A stretch of DNA of 64,000 nt from Hofstenia miamia. Taxonomy: Eukaryota > Xenacoelomorpha > Acoela > Hofsteniidae. The DNA is taken from the NCBI GenBank assembly GCA_900660155.1, contig CABFPE010000098.1:970125-1034124 (forward strand). Direction: 5' to 3'. Made by a program: the position numbers and the translations under genes. This document shows positions 13,608 through 28,600 of the stretch, one piece after another (the first letter of the stretch is position 1; every line of letters begins with the position of its first letter). The notes below the pieces were generated by a model. That model searched no databases, was not told the DNA's origin, and saw only the letters and a list, made by a program, of their open reading frames with translations.

Positions 13608-16600
13608 TGGTGAATTGTCACTTATGCTATTCCAACGGATATAATAGCGTTTGTGTTGATGAGAGAATTCATTACTATGCATTTTGCAAAGGTGTTAATA
13701 TTGACCTACACGGCTGCATTCATCATCGTTTAGATCCTTGATCAAATGCGTTATGAAATGTTATAAATTCTCAATTGATTTGCAAACTCCTTTAAAATCA
13801 AATTTCTTGTTTGTTTACTACTCGCTTAGTCACATTGACACATGCGCACCAGAAGATACTTTCATTTGATTATCCATCCAAGTTCTTCCGCCGACATTTA
13901 TCTGGTGTAGAAATTGATTAATTATTGTTATATTATAAGTTTATTCTGGCTGGTATAACTAACACCATATTTTATGTTGCATGTTCCCGACATTTATCTG
14001 GTGTAGAAATTGATTAATTATTGTTATATTATAAGTTTATTCTGGCTGGTATAACTAACACCATATTTTATGTTGCATGTTAACTAAGCACATTTACATT
14101 TTATATGTTTATATATAAACTGTATGCGTGAATCTTTGTAGTAAATTCAAAGCACTTTGTTAAATAGAAATCTATGCGCTCTCAAAATGTGCATCATGTG
14201 CAAAGTAACATCTTGAGGAATAAATGTCCCAGATGTCTGTCGTTATCCGCGATATCGCATGCCGCAAACACTACGAGAGAAACAAAATTATAATTGGATA
14301 TTCAATATTTTACCTGCTTATTGAAATATGCGTTGACTGTTTAATTATCTGCACATTTCCCAACTATTCGAAACATTCTAATGAGATTAATTTGATGTGT
14401 AATGTGTGACTATGCAAAAAGTATTATTTAGTGCCAATTTTAAATTGGAAAATCTCAGCTCAGATTTATTTTTATTTATGTGTGTGTGTGTGTGCATTAT
14501 TTGCAATATGTACGCCCAACAAATTGAGACAATTTAAAGTTTAAAAGCTGCCCGTATTAAAATTATTGCAATTTTAACAACCCTGCCAACTGGTAGTAAA
14601 CACTAGCGATGAACGCGATACAGGTTTTCTAAAATTATTTCCACTGCAGAGAAAAAATCTTCACCGCTAACCACCGCAATGTGCAGATTTTTACCGCAAA
14701 CCACCGCAATAAATGAAATTTTACCGCGGCATGCTGCAAAAATGTCGATTTCTATCTTCGTAAGAAAAATAGATATTTCTAAACTGTATTATATGGCTAT
14801 GGATCATTCGTAGAAAACGTTAAAGACAATTTTTTTTGGGTATTATTCAATTTGTTCTATTTTATTAGAGTAGTGTCCAATTTTTCATGCAATATACAAA
14901 ATTTACTATTCATATTTTGTATGTGAAATCTATTAATTTTACTTCAGAAAGTTTTTTGAGAAATGCTTAGAGATTTTAAATCTTAAAGCAAAATACATCA
15001 TAAGTATATTTTTATGCCACCGTAATTTGGTTAATTCTACCGCTAACCACCGCAATTGTGTAAATCGCTACCGCGGTTCACCACAGCGCGGCATACCATG
15101 GTATTACGGCAATCGCACTCATCTCTACTAAACACCTTTTACATTTGGTTGGTTAAAGTCAGGCTTCACAAAACTGTTTCGAATCCATAGAAATTTTGTT
15201 CAATGCAATGAATAAATTCCTTCATTAATTGGATTTCGCATTACCACATTTATTGAGTGTGAGGAGAAAGTGAATGAACTTTCATCGATTTGTTCACAAG
15301 TTCGGCTTCCCTTGCCTGCCACGTAATGATTGATGATGTATTGAAAGAATTGTTTATTTAAAGGAACGAGATTCATTAAAAATAATACTAAATTAATTAC
15401 TACGTTTTAAATGCTAACTAATATATTGAAAGCCAGCAGTCATTCGAGTCTCCTCTGCTTTTATCATTTACGGTGCTATTCAATTCGTTTGTTCACCATT
15501 TCCTCTGTCGCACGCGTTGTTCAGTCTGATGGCAACAAACTGCAGTGCATATTTGCTTTTAATGTTCTCTCTTAGCTTAATGGTTGAATAGACTGATGAA
15601 TGCTGCCCGGGGGACCAGATGAATCATTTCCAGATATTGCCTATTTAATATCGCTCCATTTTCTACCATTTATCGTTTCTAATTTTATATAATTCGAAAT
15701 TTATTCGAATTCCCATTCCCACCACTCATTGTAGTGTGATATTTTCCCACCACATTTAATTTATTATCAAATTGTTCCTTAAGTTTAACACAATTAGTGC
15801 TCCACGGTCATAATGTTTAACAATTGTTAACACAATTAATCCAAGCGACAAATAAAGTGTACTTATTTTATGATCGCGCATTTGGTATAGAGTTGTGAAA
15901 ATTGGAACTGAAGTATCTTTGAAGTTAATTTCAAACCAACAGTTTATATAGTGTAGTTTATAACATCTTTCATAGGAATTGGTATTTGATCATTTTGCTG
16001 GAATTGGAATTTGTAATTGACCAATTCGTAAGTGTGGGAATTTGATTTAGAATTGAAAAATGATCAAAATTGAGTTTACATTCTAAGTTGATTCAGAACC
16101 CCACCTAATTCAAAATATTATTGCTTATACATATACATATACTCGCATAAGAGCCCGATCGCACAATTTACAATGCAGGGATTATCGATCAAATTCATAT
16201 TTAATTATAATATTTAAAATTATTTATGAATGTTTAAATGTCAGCTCTCAATTTATAAATTTTACTGACAATGAAATGGGAATTGAAACTAATATTATTG
16301 GAATTGGGATTTAATGACAAAGAATTGGAATTCAAGAATTGAAATATGTTTATGCTTAAGTTTTCGGAAATTAAAATGTGATTCTTAAGAATTGTATTGT
16401 GTAAATCTATTCATTTTTTAAAAACTAATTTGATGCATGAGAATATTCACTGTTTAATTATCGATGCATTACGTATTTTAACAAATTTTTTGCTTTTCAT
16501 TTTATTTAAATTTCGCCATATAGTCGTACTAAGGTTTGTGATTAACTAATATTAACTTTAAACTTGAGAACAACTTAAGAAGTTCAGAAAATTTCACTGT

Positions 16601-19600
16601 TAATTTCGTATTTTTTTATAAAATATAGTTCGATCTTGAATTTTGGATTTATTTAGTAGTCTAGGTTCTGAAGCACCCTTCTCGGTTAATAACTACATTT
16701 ATGGCATCATCAAATTCCCATTTCATTTTTATGAAAGTATAAAAGTGTTAAAAAGAAATTTGATTTTGAAATTCTTAAATTTCTGATCATTTTTTTATCG
16801 TATTTTAAATTTAAGAGTGTATTTAATTGCGACATGAAATTCCGAAATTGTAAGAATCTGTTCTATCGACAACGCGTCCAGGCATTCAGACACTCAGACA
16901 AATTGCCTCACAAATCTTCGCAAATACTACAATTGGTTGTACTTGCGCCAAATTAATGCATGTGAATGTGAACCAATCATCCTATTTTAACTTGCCTCGA
17001 ATTTTGGCTTATTCTAAGCGAATGGTTAATTTTTAATGGGTAGTTTACACTCTTTATATTCATTGTAATGTAACATCAATTTTCGTGGAACAGTTAAAAC
17101 GTTTAAAATTTTACTTTCAATTGCTTTTCTCATGGTTTGACCTTTAATAATTTGCCCATTAATGGACAGCGTTACATTTTGCACTTTTTAAGGTTATTAT
17201 ATACAAAAAATTAGTGGTTCATGGGCTGTGCATTATTTCAATTTTAGGCATCCTAAATTTGAGTTTCGGATTTTTGCGAAATTTAGCTTGCAAACAATTA
17301 AGGACATTTAAAATTAATTAATTGGGTGTATTTCGTTATTCATCATAATAAAACGGGTCTTTACAAATTGCAGGTCCTCTTGTGAAGTTAAGACAGGCGA
17401 CAATCGAATGGATACCTCTTTGTTGTTTACAACCAAGCATGCCACACGTTGAAATTAATTATTGAAGTATTTTTGGGTAGGGCTGTGAGATGAGATGTAA
17501 AAACAGAATTTGCAAGTTTTGGGTAAATTTTGATTACTAATATCTCCCACCTTAATCCTACCGTTCCTGTGGAAACCGCTGTTACTGCTTGCGGACAGGA
17601 CCGTCAAAGGTCCTTCAGAACGGCCAGAAGGTAACAAACGTTGATTAGGGTTGGCATTCAACTGGTTACCAAAAATTACTCACCAGTTACTAACCAGTTA
17701 CTCACCACTTAGTAACCACTAGGCCTAAGCCCTAAGCCTACCCCCTCCTCGCAAGTCGCAAAATCATGTACATTGCCGTGAAATTCTTCGACCTGCAATG
17801 AAACTAAATGGGAAATTTGAGTGTAGCGACAGTGACATTGCAACCCTCTACTCCTCATCTTTTTAAAATCTATTTCGACTTTCGCTTGTGCTATCTTACT
17901 CATCAGTTACCAAAATTTTAGTAACCAATTATTCCACCAGATACTGGTGACTGCAAACCCTAACATTGGTACTTTTACTTCACAATGCAACTATTTAAAG
18001 ACTTAATTCAATTAAAATAAAAATAACGCGCATTAGTCTTCCAATACATTGTACCCTCCTACTTTTGAGTGTTTATAATAATTTGATTGAAATTGAGTTT
18101 TATATTTCTGTCGGATACTTCAATTAAATGCAGCACTGTTGAATTGGGCTATTCGTCTGTTCTCTATTGTTGCAATAAGACGTAAATGTGCAAATATGCT
18201 ATTGTTTTCAAAATTGTCTGCATACAGTGGTTTACGAGTGCAGTGATTCATTATTTAATGTTCGGCACGCGACTCATATTTCCTTCCGTCTCGAGGGTTA
18301 CGTAATTTGCAACTCGCCTCCCACTAATTATTTATTAATTTCGCCTTAATATTGGCGGTGTTCCTAAATACACAATGAGTTTTTTATTTGCAAGTTCATC
18401 CTGTTTTGTTTATGTACAATATATTCGAATTCATTTGTCTTATTCTCATTTCAATTTCACTGTTAACTATCATGAAGTACCTTGGTTGGCAAAATATTTT
18501 TTCAAAAGTCATTGTAAACGTTTAAAACAATGCCTTTCTTTCGGGCAGCACCACTCTACGGTCCTAAAATTATGTAAAAACGCCTTCTGTAGCAAACATT
18601 AAATGATGAACCGAAAAAAACAGTTCGTGGGCGCTTTTCTTGATTAAAATATAAATTTTAACGTCTTAGAAATTCATTGAAAGTTTAGTATAGATGAATT
18701 GAAGTAGTAAAAGACAGCATTATATCTAATACATAATCCACCTAATATATGTAAACATAGCTAGTACTTGTACACCGACCGAGACCGGTGGAAATTGGCC
18801 CTTTTATGAAAAGGCAAACTGTTTGCCGGATCTGCTTGAAAAGATACATCCGTTTCCAATGCTGCTAAAGCGTTATGTCATTAAACCTTTTTCACTTTAC
18901 TTTATATTTCATTTTAAAAAATACTTGTAAATTTTCGTAAACCAAAATCATAAACAGTCAACATTAACGGTTCTCCAAATTTCAACTTTGAACAGTATGG
19001 AGCAAGCACAAGTAATTCATAATTAATGTGGCCTAGAATAAAAGTTTAGCTTTTTAAAGATTTAAGACAGTTCGTCGCTCCGCCCATTATGTGTCGCTGT
19101 GTTCTGAATTTTTCTGTATTTTCAGTGGTTTTTCTGAATTGCTGTATGTGCAGCAGATTGATTAATCGTTACAGCCCTAGTAAAATGTTTTATTAAAATA
19201 AGTCACATTTTGTTATTCCCATGAAAATGACATGCATTCTGAGGTGAAATGTCTGAGTTGGACTTTGATTTAAAAGAATTCTCACAGTGCATTGCTTTTT
19301 CAAAGACATGAGTAGAAATCCATTTATTTCAATTATGTTGAACTTCTCGTCTGCTAACGGTTTATATCTTCTCAGGCTACATCAAACGATTGTGTTCATA
19401 TATCTTCAATTTATAATTCTGTCACTATCCATTCATGCTTTATTTCTCAGCATCATGTTCAATAGGACAATAGACTCATATAGACCCGTTGCTTACGCCC
19501 GGTTTATAAATATATTTCTATTAGTGTGAGCAAGTTGCCAAACGTGTTACAATTTGCATTAATAGATCGAGTGCACTCATTGCCCTTTTAAGAGCAACAA

Positions 19601-22600
19601 AATTCAACACACAATTTTATTGAATACATTTGCCAGATTTAATATTGAGCTAGTATAATGGGTGTATAAAAGCTACACCTACTGTACATTTTCTTTAAGA
19701 ATTGTGTATAGAAAATCAGGATTTTTAAATTTCGGACTAAGAATGGCCTTTTTCTGGGCTTGGAGCTAAATTGTTTAAATGTAAAATGAGTCATTTGAAA
19801 CTGAGTTAACGTGATGAGGTTACTATTAACATGGATAGCTTTTTTATTCAAACTTCAGAAGTTTACATTATTTTGGATAGAAAACGATCGAGTGTCAGTG
19901 TGATTCCTATAATAAGCATTAGTATGTTGTCGTCAATCATATACCCTATTAATTGATTAAAATTTACTTTACCAAAAACTAAATGTTCAATGTTTATTAT
20001 ACAATGGTCATGTTGTGTACACTATTTGATTTTATGCTTTTTAGTTTCTGGGAAATTAATAATGGCTCCTTCAAGCCTATTTTGACTATTAACACCGCCC
20101 AATATTTTGTTCCAGAGGAACTACCACCCACCGAAGACGAAGGAGAAGAAATTCATTTTAGAAAGGTAAAAATTATGCAATACTTACGCCATCTAGCGAA
20201 TATTTTTTGTTATGCAAAGCACTGTTTGAAATATTTTTAACGATGAGTTGTTTCTCAAAACGTCACCAGTGGATAAAATAATGTTTTATAATTTGTGATA
20301 TACATTAATGATTGTATTATATTCGACAGTTTTAAATAAAAATTCTCTTTGCAGCAACATGTTCATCGCTGGAAGTGAGGCGCAGATCAGTATTGATTGC
20401 AAAATATGTTCTCATTATATAGTATATAGACATATAATTGACGTCACCCATTTTAATGTTGAAATATACAGGATTTCTGTAACTGAAAGTATTATATTTG
20501 CTTGTGGTTTCAGGTTAAGCTTGAAATAATCAGATTCTCATTGCTATTCTTACGTATATTACTTAGGTCGGGGATTTTGATGCCTGCGTAGATGATCCAC
20601 GCTACACCATCACTAAAATTGCTTTTTCAACAGAGGGCTTATTAGTGGTTGCTGGTTGTGCCGGTCAGATTCTTTGTTTCGAAGTGGATGGTCACACTGA
20701 CGAAATTAAGGTAATTACGAACGTTTACCAAATGTAGGAGATTGGTAATATATTTAGTGTAGGTGATATTTCAAAACAAACGAGTTAATATTAGTCAACA
20801 CATTTATTTTAACGAATCACTAGGAACACACAGCGAATTTTGTTAGACAGGGGATATCTCATAAATGATCGAGTTGAGTTACCAATATCGGACCAAAGAT
20901 CTTCATAAATACTTTAAATAGACCCTCAATATGCATATAACCACCTTAATTCCATGTTTTTCATGACATTTCTTATTTTAACTTTGAAAACCTGATACAT
21001 GTCGCAATATGATTTAAGCGAATTTGCAATTTTAAGGCTATTTTTAGGTATCCCCATTTTTTTGCGATAAACACATTTTATGAATTGTTTCAAATAATCA
21101 TGCAAATAGTTGTATCGAATAAAATTTTAAGTGATAAAAATTTTTATTTTCAGTCAAGCATTCTAAGTTGTAATTTAGACGGTTGAAATGAAAATTGTTA
21201 ACGACGCTGATTTTAAATGGAAAGGTCATCATGCTCTTGATGTGAAGAAGGACGCTGCGGATTTCTCAAATGGTTTTAGTGTAAGATATTTAAACCGCTT
21301 TTCCATTTCTCAAACCTTTTTAGATTAACTGCATTGTGCAATGCGAGCCTCCTGCGCCCGTCACTGCTCTCGCAGTAAATGCGGAATGGAAGCTCTTGGC
21401 TAACGGAACCACTCATGGTTTCGGTATCTTTGATATCAAGGAGGGCAAAGTTGTCTGTACTAAGGATACACTTGTAGCTAATGGTAAGAATACGCCCATT
21501 TCAAATAAATTGCTACTGATTTTTAGATGAAGCAGCTAGTGGAGAGAAAATGGGTAGAAAAAAATCGTTGAAAGATTCTATTCGCAATTCATTCCGCAGA
21601 TTAAAGAAACCGAAAGATAAATCGGCGAAGGAGTCTCCTAAAGCAGCTGGTAATTGCGTATTTCTTTTCTTCAAATACACTGATATTGCCTAAATCTGTA
21701 TATCAAACAGTTTAATTTAAATCCTTTACACTTCAAATATCTAAGCCATCGACGTTGCTGTAATTTATAAAATTTCATTTATTGCACTTTTTAGTAAATA
21801 ATTGGGTCGATATTTCAAGGAAATTTTTGAAATTTGTTAAATTGCATGTCGTACATCTTAAATACGTTCACGGCTTGTCCTACTAATTTATATATTTGTG
21901 TAGCAATAGTTTTACAATAGATCATTTTATTTACACGTTAGAAATTTTTTATTATAAGTAAGTAAATGTTTATTAAATTAAAATTTATATTTTGGTTTAT
22001 TTGAAATTTTTAGTTCAAGTACACCCATATGAATGTAGTCCACTTTTATTTCCATCTTTTTTTTTGTAAAAAATATATTGTTTAGAATTACAGTATATAA
22101 CTTTATAAACGACATCACTTCTATAACGACCAAAAATAAAATTTCCCGGCAAATCTCGTTATCTTCCCAATGTAATAATATTGCGTTATAGCTACCAAAT
22201 TTGGATGGTCCTAAAAGAAAAACATTCTTTTATAATAGCATTTTGGCATTCCGAATGTTTAATTTTATTAATGTTTGTTTTTCAGGTTTTCCTACACCCC
22301 CACTGAACACTGCAGTTCCCTAAATTACTTCTCATAAATTGCACTTATATTTTGTGACATAAGTTGTTTGTCTTTGCCTGTTTTATAATGATCAACGAAA
22401 TCAAAATTAAAAACATATGAAGTTTATAACGACCATTTTTATAATGACCATTTTAATAGCGACCCTGCCTGGTCGATATGAAGCAATTCTGCTGCATTTC
22501 ATTCAGTTGCAATATATGAACAATCAAACATATGGTCACAATTTTTCCTATGTGTCAAGTTTGCCTCATTTTGAACTCACACTATTTATACGTATCAATC

Positions 22601-25600
22601 GCACTATACACAGGTGGCATGCCATTATTCGAATCTCAATAGAAACTTCTGTGTGGTGGAGTGATTTCATCGGGAAGTGTTTGGGATTTCACATTAATAA
22701 CTTTGATATATTATCTTTGAAAAATGTTATGTTTTCTTTTACGTGAATTTCTAATTATAACCAAGGCTGAATTATATAAAAAGTCTGTCTGTGCTAAATA
22801 TGTTTTCGGTGTTTTCTACGGACATCACTTTATTGCAAGGGTGGTGGGCACGTAACTGCTGATTTATTCTCATACAATGGAAACCAAATAAGACTATTAG
22901 TAATGCAAATTTATCAATTGTATTGCATACAAAAAAGGGTTTAAATCATAAAGCGTTTTTTTCTTGTGATTTTTTCCAGTCTTGGTTATAATACTGAACG
23001 GTTTGGGGTTTATTATCGATTTTCTTAGTTTCCATACTTCTACAGAGTAACATACTTTGTATGTTTTCTTTAGAAGCATTTTATTGTATAAATATGTGAA
23101 TTTCTATAATTTTAAAGTTGAAACTGCGGAAACTGAAAAAGAGGGAGAGAATAAAACCGAGGAAGATAAGAATAAGGAAGAAGCTGCACCTGCTGAGGTC
23201 AACGGTGATGTAAAGGAAACAAAGGAGGAAGAACCAAAAGAAGAAACTCCCAAAACCGATGAAGAGAAGGTTCAAGAACAGAACAAAGGTTGGGTCGTAG
23301 AAGCGTGCTTGTATGCAATGCAACTAATGTCCATGTGCTTCTTTTAGTTAGACGTCGCATGTTTGCATGATCATGTCTTGTATCCAGTATTGTTGAATTT
23401 GATCAATTGCTTAAAATGTGAAATCATATTTCATGTCTGGCTTTTTGTTTGAAAGTTTTCCAAACGCCATTATCTTTATACTGTATAATAATAGTTATTT
23501 AAAGCCGTCATTAACATCTTGATCTCTGCTAATTCTCATGGCAATCGATTTTCTCATATTAGCATGTTAGCATTAATTAACGGAATAATATCGGTTTCGT
23601 AAATTTGAAATTTAATCGTGATGCTCGTTTAGAAGAAACAGCTGCCAGTCCCCAAGCTGAAACATCCACATCGGCTGTTGCATCAGATCTTGATGAGGGC
23701 AAAACACGTCTAGTTGAAGCAAGAGATGAGGACAAAACGTTGGCTTCAACGGTTAGGTAAGAAAAGTTTTTCAGCCCTTTCATATTGGTTTAAAACGAAG
23801 ATTTTCCAATTATTTTGCCATTTTAGGTTAGGACTGTGTTTAAATTGACATGCTATTATTTTGTCGAAATCAGATAACAGTGTGTTTAGCGTCGAGCAAT
23901 TCATTGTTTTAGGTGCGTCACTTTTGCCAACACATTCTTGCGGAGCTCAAAAGAGCACACGCCTTCACTGTGGGCAGGTACTCACGCTGGAACAGTTATT
24001 GCTTATATCATTGATATGCCGGAGAAAAGAGAAGACATTGCAGCTAGCATTGGTGCGTTAAATATAAGTCTTGATAATTAAAATAATTTTCTTATTTAGC
24101 CAAGGAAATACGATTGCATCACCATGCCCCAGTTGTGGCCATGTACGTTCTTGATCACAGTGGTTTACCTCTTCCAGAAACACTGAGTGGCAAATCACAG
24201 GGTGAACCTGATATGACCGGTCATCACGAACTCTTGGTTTGTTCAGAAGAACAAATAAAGGTATTTTGCTTTATTTCAAAGCTTCATAGTTGTTTACTGA
24301 CCTCAATTAACAGACTTATAAATAAATAACTTTTACTTCAAACAGCTACGATTTTTTGATGCTGGAATGTATTCTATTGTACTTTGGATTCGAATTTACA
24401 TAATGCAATTAACTTTTGTTGTCAAGTACTTCTAGAATTTTTTTCTAATAATTGCGAGTCGGCAATCTATTACAAAAACTTATAGATGTATGCAAATCTA
24501 AATCTGCAAATTATCGTCTAGTGTAGATTGGTAAAAAATATTATGTGGACAAGCCAGTCACCTGACCTTTGTGTAAATTTAACATCCATTTTTGAAGGTT
24601 TTATCAATCACACAATTCAAAGTAACCTCAAAATATTTTTGAAGTTTTACCTATATAAATCCACTTTTAAATTGTTTCTCAGCACTTGAGTGTTTTACTC
24701 ATTATTTAGATGTTCTCGCTTCCCAATTTGAAGGGTAAATACAAAGAAAAACTAACAGCGCATGAAGGTATCAAAGTTCGCAAAACAAACTGCATTCGCG
24801 TTGTGCAAGGTATCAACTTCTTGCTCTTAAACATTTAATATTTTGCAGTCTTATTAATTTGCTGTTTTCAACTTTCAGTTTTTGCACACGTGGGTGCAGA
24901 TTCATTTTAAAAATTGATATCTATAATTACTCGTTTATACTTGCAACGTAATCTGTTATAAATCTCATACGAAAATATTAATTTAAGATGAAAACGAATT
25001 TCAACTTCTCGCTTGTCTATCCAATCTCGGAGGAGTTCATGTTTATTCACTTCCTGGACTGTTTGCCCAACACTACGATAAGATTCTTGATCCCGAAAAC
25101 AAGGTTGCCATTAGCCAGTCTTTGCTTACTCATGACGGTGCTGGGTTGTACTTGAAGTCCAATCATGAATTTAGACGGTTAGTTGTTAACTTGAGTGAAT
25201 TAGTGGCTTGAATTGCAAGATTTTTTGTGTCAACTTTTTTGCTATTTTAGATTTTCTTACATAAAGTCTGCTCACAAATTTGTTAACTGTGAAATTGCTC
25301 TTCCGGAAGGTGTGCGTCCAGCTGCTCCCGAACCAGTCGTAGAAGAGCCTAAGGAAGAAGAAACTAAGGAAGAACCTGTTTCTGCAGAGAAGAAAGAAGA
25401 GAAGGCCGAAGAGACTAAGACTGAAGAAATTTCTGACAAGGAAAAAGTGTAAGAATATTTATTCCAGCATGTGTTGCTGTATGTCTTAATTTACGTGAGT
25501 ATTTATTGCGCAATGGATTAAGGTGCCGTATAGTGCTTTAGCATACTCTATCACTTCCATTCGCTTTGAATGAGTTTCTGTAATTCACTAACTGAGAGTA

Positions 25601-28600
25601 AATCGCCACTCACACTTTTCACTAATTCTGTTGTTATTTGTTTATGCACTAAAACTTCACTCTTTCTTCAAAAGAAGTGTTTAACGTGTGCGCTAACATT
25701 CAGAATAAGTCGCTTAAGCTTTTTAGTCCGCAATTCATCACTAAATACAAAAATTCTAACCTATTCAAACTTTATATTAACATGTGATCCAGCATTTCGA
25801 TGTCCATTTTGCGCATTTATTTTTCACGCTCCTTTTTACATGCATGTTTTTCAGATTCCTTTTAGTTAGATCAAGCATGCACGAAGTATTTTGCATGCAA
25901 TCGCGCGTGGATTAACTTGCATGAAGCAAAATTTTGTAAGATTTAACTAGGAACATATATATATAAATATTTACATTGCATTTCAAAATGACCACATATT
26001 TTTCAATGTTTTCCAACATTTTTGCGAATTTTTAGGAAATTGTGATAAGTTCGTAATTAACCATTTTAATATTTTCCAAACTGCAAATCGACAATTCTGC
26101 TTTCTTAATACAGATTTATTTCTTATAAATAACCCAAAGCCTTTAGTTATATCTATTAAAAATTTTTGAATACTACATATATAATCAAACATGCATAGTC
26201 GTTTTTAAAAATCAATGGGATGATTTGATTACTTTAAATTCAAAAGCTTCATCATAGGGATTTCTTAACTACCACATCTGCTTGCACAATTAACTATTAC
26301 TGAAAAATTTACTCATTTGAAATGAGATCGCAGCGTTTACAACAAAACTAGTGGTCATTTTGTTTTAATAAAGATTAATATTTATATCGATTTTTAATAG
26401 ACGAACGGTCATGCTTCCAGTAGAAAACGAAGCTCAAATTGTTCTGAATGACACTGGTGGTGCTGGTGGAATAGAGCAAGAATTATTGGATAAATTATCT
26501 GAATCAAATCCTGAAGTAACTGTGGTATCTACAACTGAGTACAGAGCTGTCGAGACTGTGACCACTATGAGTGTCGACGATGGAGATAAGGTGTATAAAG
26601 AAGTTACTCATGTGCGCGAGACAACTGTATACGAAGATGATAAGTTAGCTGACGAATTCACTAAGAAACAAAAGGATTACTTTGTAGAGGAAAGTACAGG
26701 TCAAACTGAAGAAGACAAAGATGAAAAGGAGGAGAAGGAAGATACTGAAAAAGGCAAAGTAGTTACTGAAAGTACTGTTTTAAGTGAAGTTCACAAAGGA
26801 GAAGATGGTGAGATTGAAACTGTTTCACATTTAAAAGATCTCAGACAAGATACCTATCATGAAGATGAACCTCCTGTAGCCACTACACAACAATCTGAAG
26901 ATGTTGTAGGTGAAGATGAAGTGACACATCATGTGCCTGAAACAGGTTCAACTGAAAATCTCATTAAGGCCGAACAAACTACAGAGATTGAATGTTCGCC
27001 TTCTCTTGATGCCTCAACAGATGAGATCAATCAAACTCCTGATCCAGATGTTAGTAAAACAAATTTTGCTGAAGTGATCGATAATGTAGATGATATTAAC
27101 TCTCCAGAAATCACTACTGAAGTAGAAAAACACGAAAGTGTTCCAGTAGCATCAATTGATGAAGATGAAAAATCTGATCATGATTCGGATTCTGTTTTAG
27201 AAGATTCGACAATAGAGAAACAACAAACAATTTCTGATATTGAAGATAATGAACCCGTTGAAGTTAAACAAGTAGCTGTTGTAGAAAGTGTGCCTGCTGT
27301 TGATAAAGATGAAGAGAATGCGCCTGCTGCGGAAAATGATGACGTTGCTAAAGAAAGTAGTGACGAAAAACCAGCAGAGGTAATTGACGAAAATAAAGAA
27401 AATGAACCACTTGTACATGATAATGAAGAACGAAAAGATGAACCATTTGTTGATGATAGTGAACAGCAAAAAGATGAACCTGTCGGCGTAGAACAAGTTC
27501 AAGATATTGAATCAAAACCTTTAGACGAAACTAAAACCGAAGATACTCAAATAGACAATGCTGATATTGACAGCCCTGTTGAAACTAAGCCTGACCAACC
27601 AGAAACACATGATGCATCTGAAGAAGCTGGTGAAGGAGATGCTCCCCAGCACCAAGATATAGATTCCCAAAAGTTATCAGAGACTTTACAACCAGAAAAA
27701 GCCGAAGAATCTTCGAAAGATGAGTTAGCAGCTAGTTTGGAATCAGATGAAACCCCATTTGAAAAAAGTGGCTCTACTGAACCTACCTCTGTCATTTCAG
27801 ATTACGATGCACCAGTCCAAAATGGTATCGAAAGCAGGTTAGTCATTTTTCGTAAATACTGCCACGCGCGATTTATGTTTTCCTCTAGAATATGTTTTTC
27901 ATAGTAAATCGAATGAAATCTGCATGAGATTTGAAATGTTTTTGATTTGCTTACATTAGCTTTTTTAGAAATGAAGAAAATGCCGTTGTAAACGGTGATG
28001 CAAAATGTGAGTATTGCTTAAATATATCTTTAGTTCATAAGTGAATAGGTGCAAAGGGTTCGTGAAAACGTGATATGATTAAAACTTTTTTAATGAACAC
28101 AATAAGCAATAGTAAAAAGCTGTTTCTCTTGGACATTTGTTTATCCAATATTTCTATACAAATAATAGGTTAGAGTAGAAATTCAGTATGAGTTTAGGAA
28201 ACCTATAGTATGCATCTTATTCTATATACACTACACGGGCATACGGGCTTTGAAATTAGCTTGAAAATCTTCGTTGTTCAAGAAATTTCATTCTTAAATC
28301 CATTTGTTTTTTTAACTATATCAGGCCTATTAATTAACAAGTATTTTCTATATCCGTATCTTATATTTTGTGAAACACTAACCTTCATGTAGATTTACAA
28401 CAAAAATTACAACATATCACATAAAATATCACACTAGCCAAATAAAAGTAACAGTCATTTTTAATATCAGAGATCCCATTCAGTGTCGCCGGTATTTTAT
28501 TGATATGTACATTCTACACTCTTTCTATAAGAATCACATGCTCAAAATTTAAGTACTATTTAATAATCAACCAGAGACTTAAAGTATTAATTCTGAGATT

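Larger units (their letters stand above)
13452..20044. other. lgl intron 5 (6.6 kb)
   Basis: No exon recognised on either strand. It contains a TA microsatellite (13,572-13,605), a perfect 96-bp tandem duplication (13,891-14,081), a short GT run near 14,479-14,494, a hAT-type short element (14,604-15,127) and a weaker one at 17,648-17,952. The rest is AT-rich unique-looking sequence. Confidence 0.65.

Noticed and set aside
21151-21178. Alternative CAG acceptor for lgl exon 8
   Set aside because: It leads in frame to a stop before the conserved residues; the TAG acceptor 25 bases downstream keeps the frame.
23081-23323. Minus-strand Phe/Leu-rich frame opposite lgl exon 11
   Set aside because: Compositional shadow of the acidic insert exon.
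27197-27795. Open frames of 82-101 codons on the minus strand opposite lgl exon 18
   Set aside because: They mirror the Glu/Asp-rich composition of the sense exon (GAA/GAT becomes TTC/ATC) and have no motif of their own.
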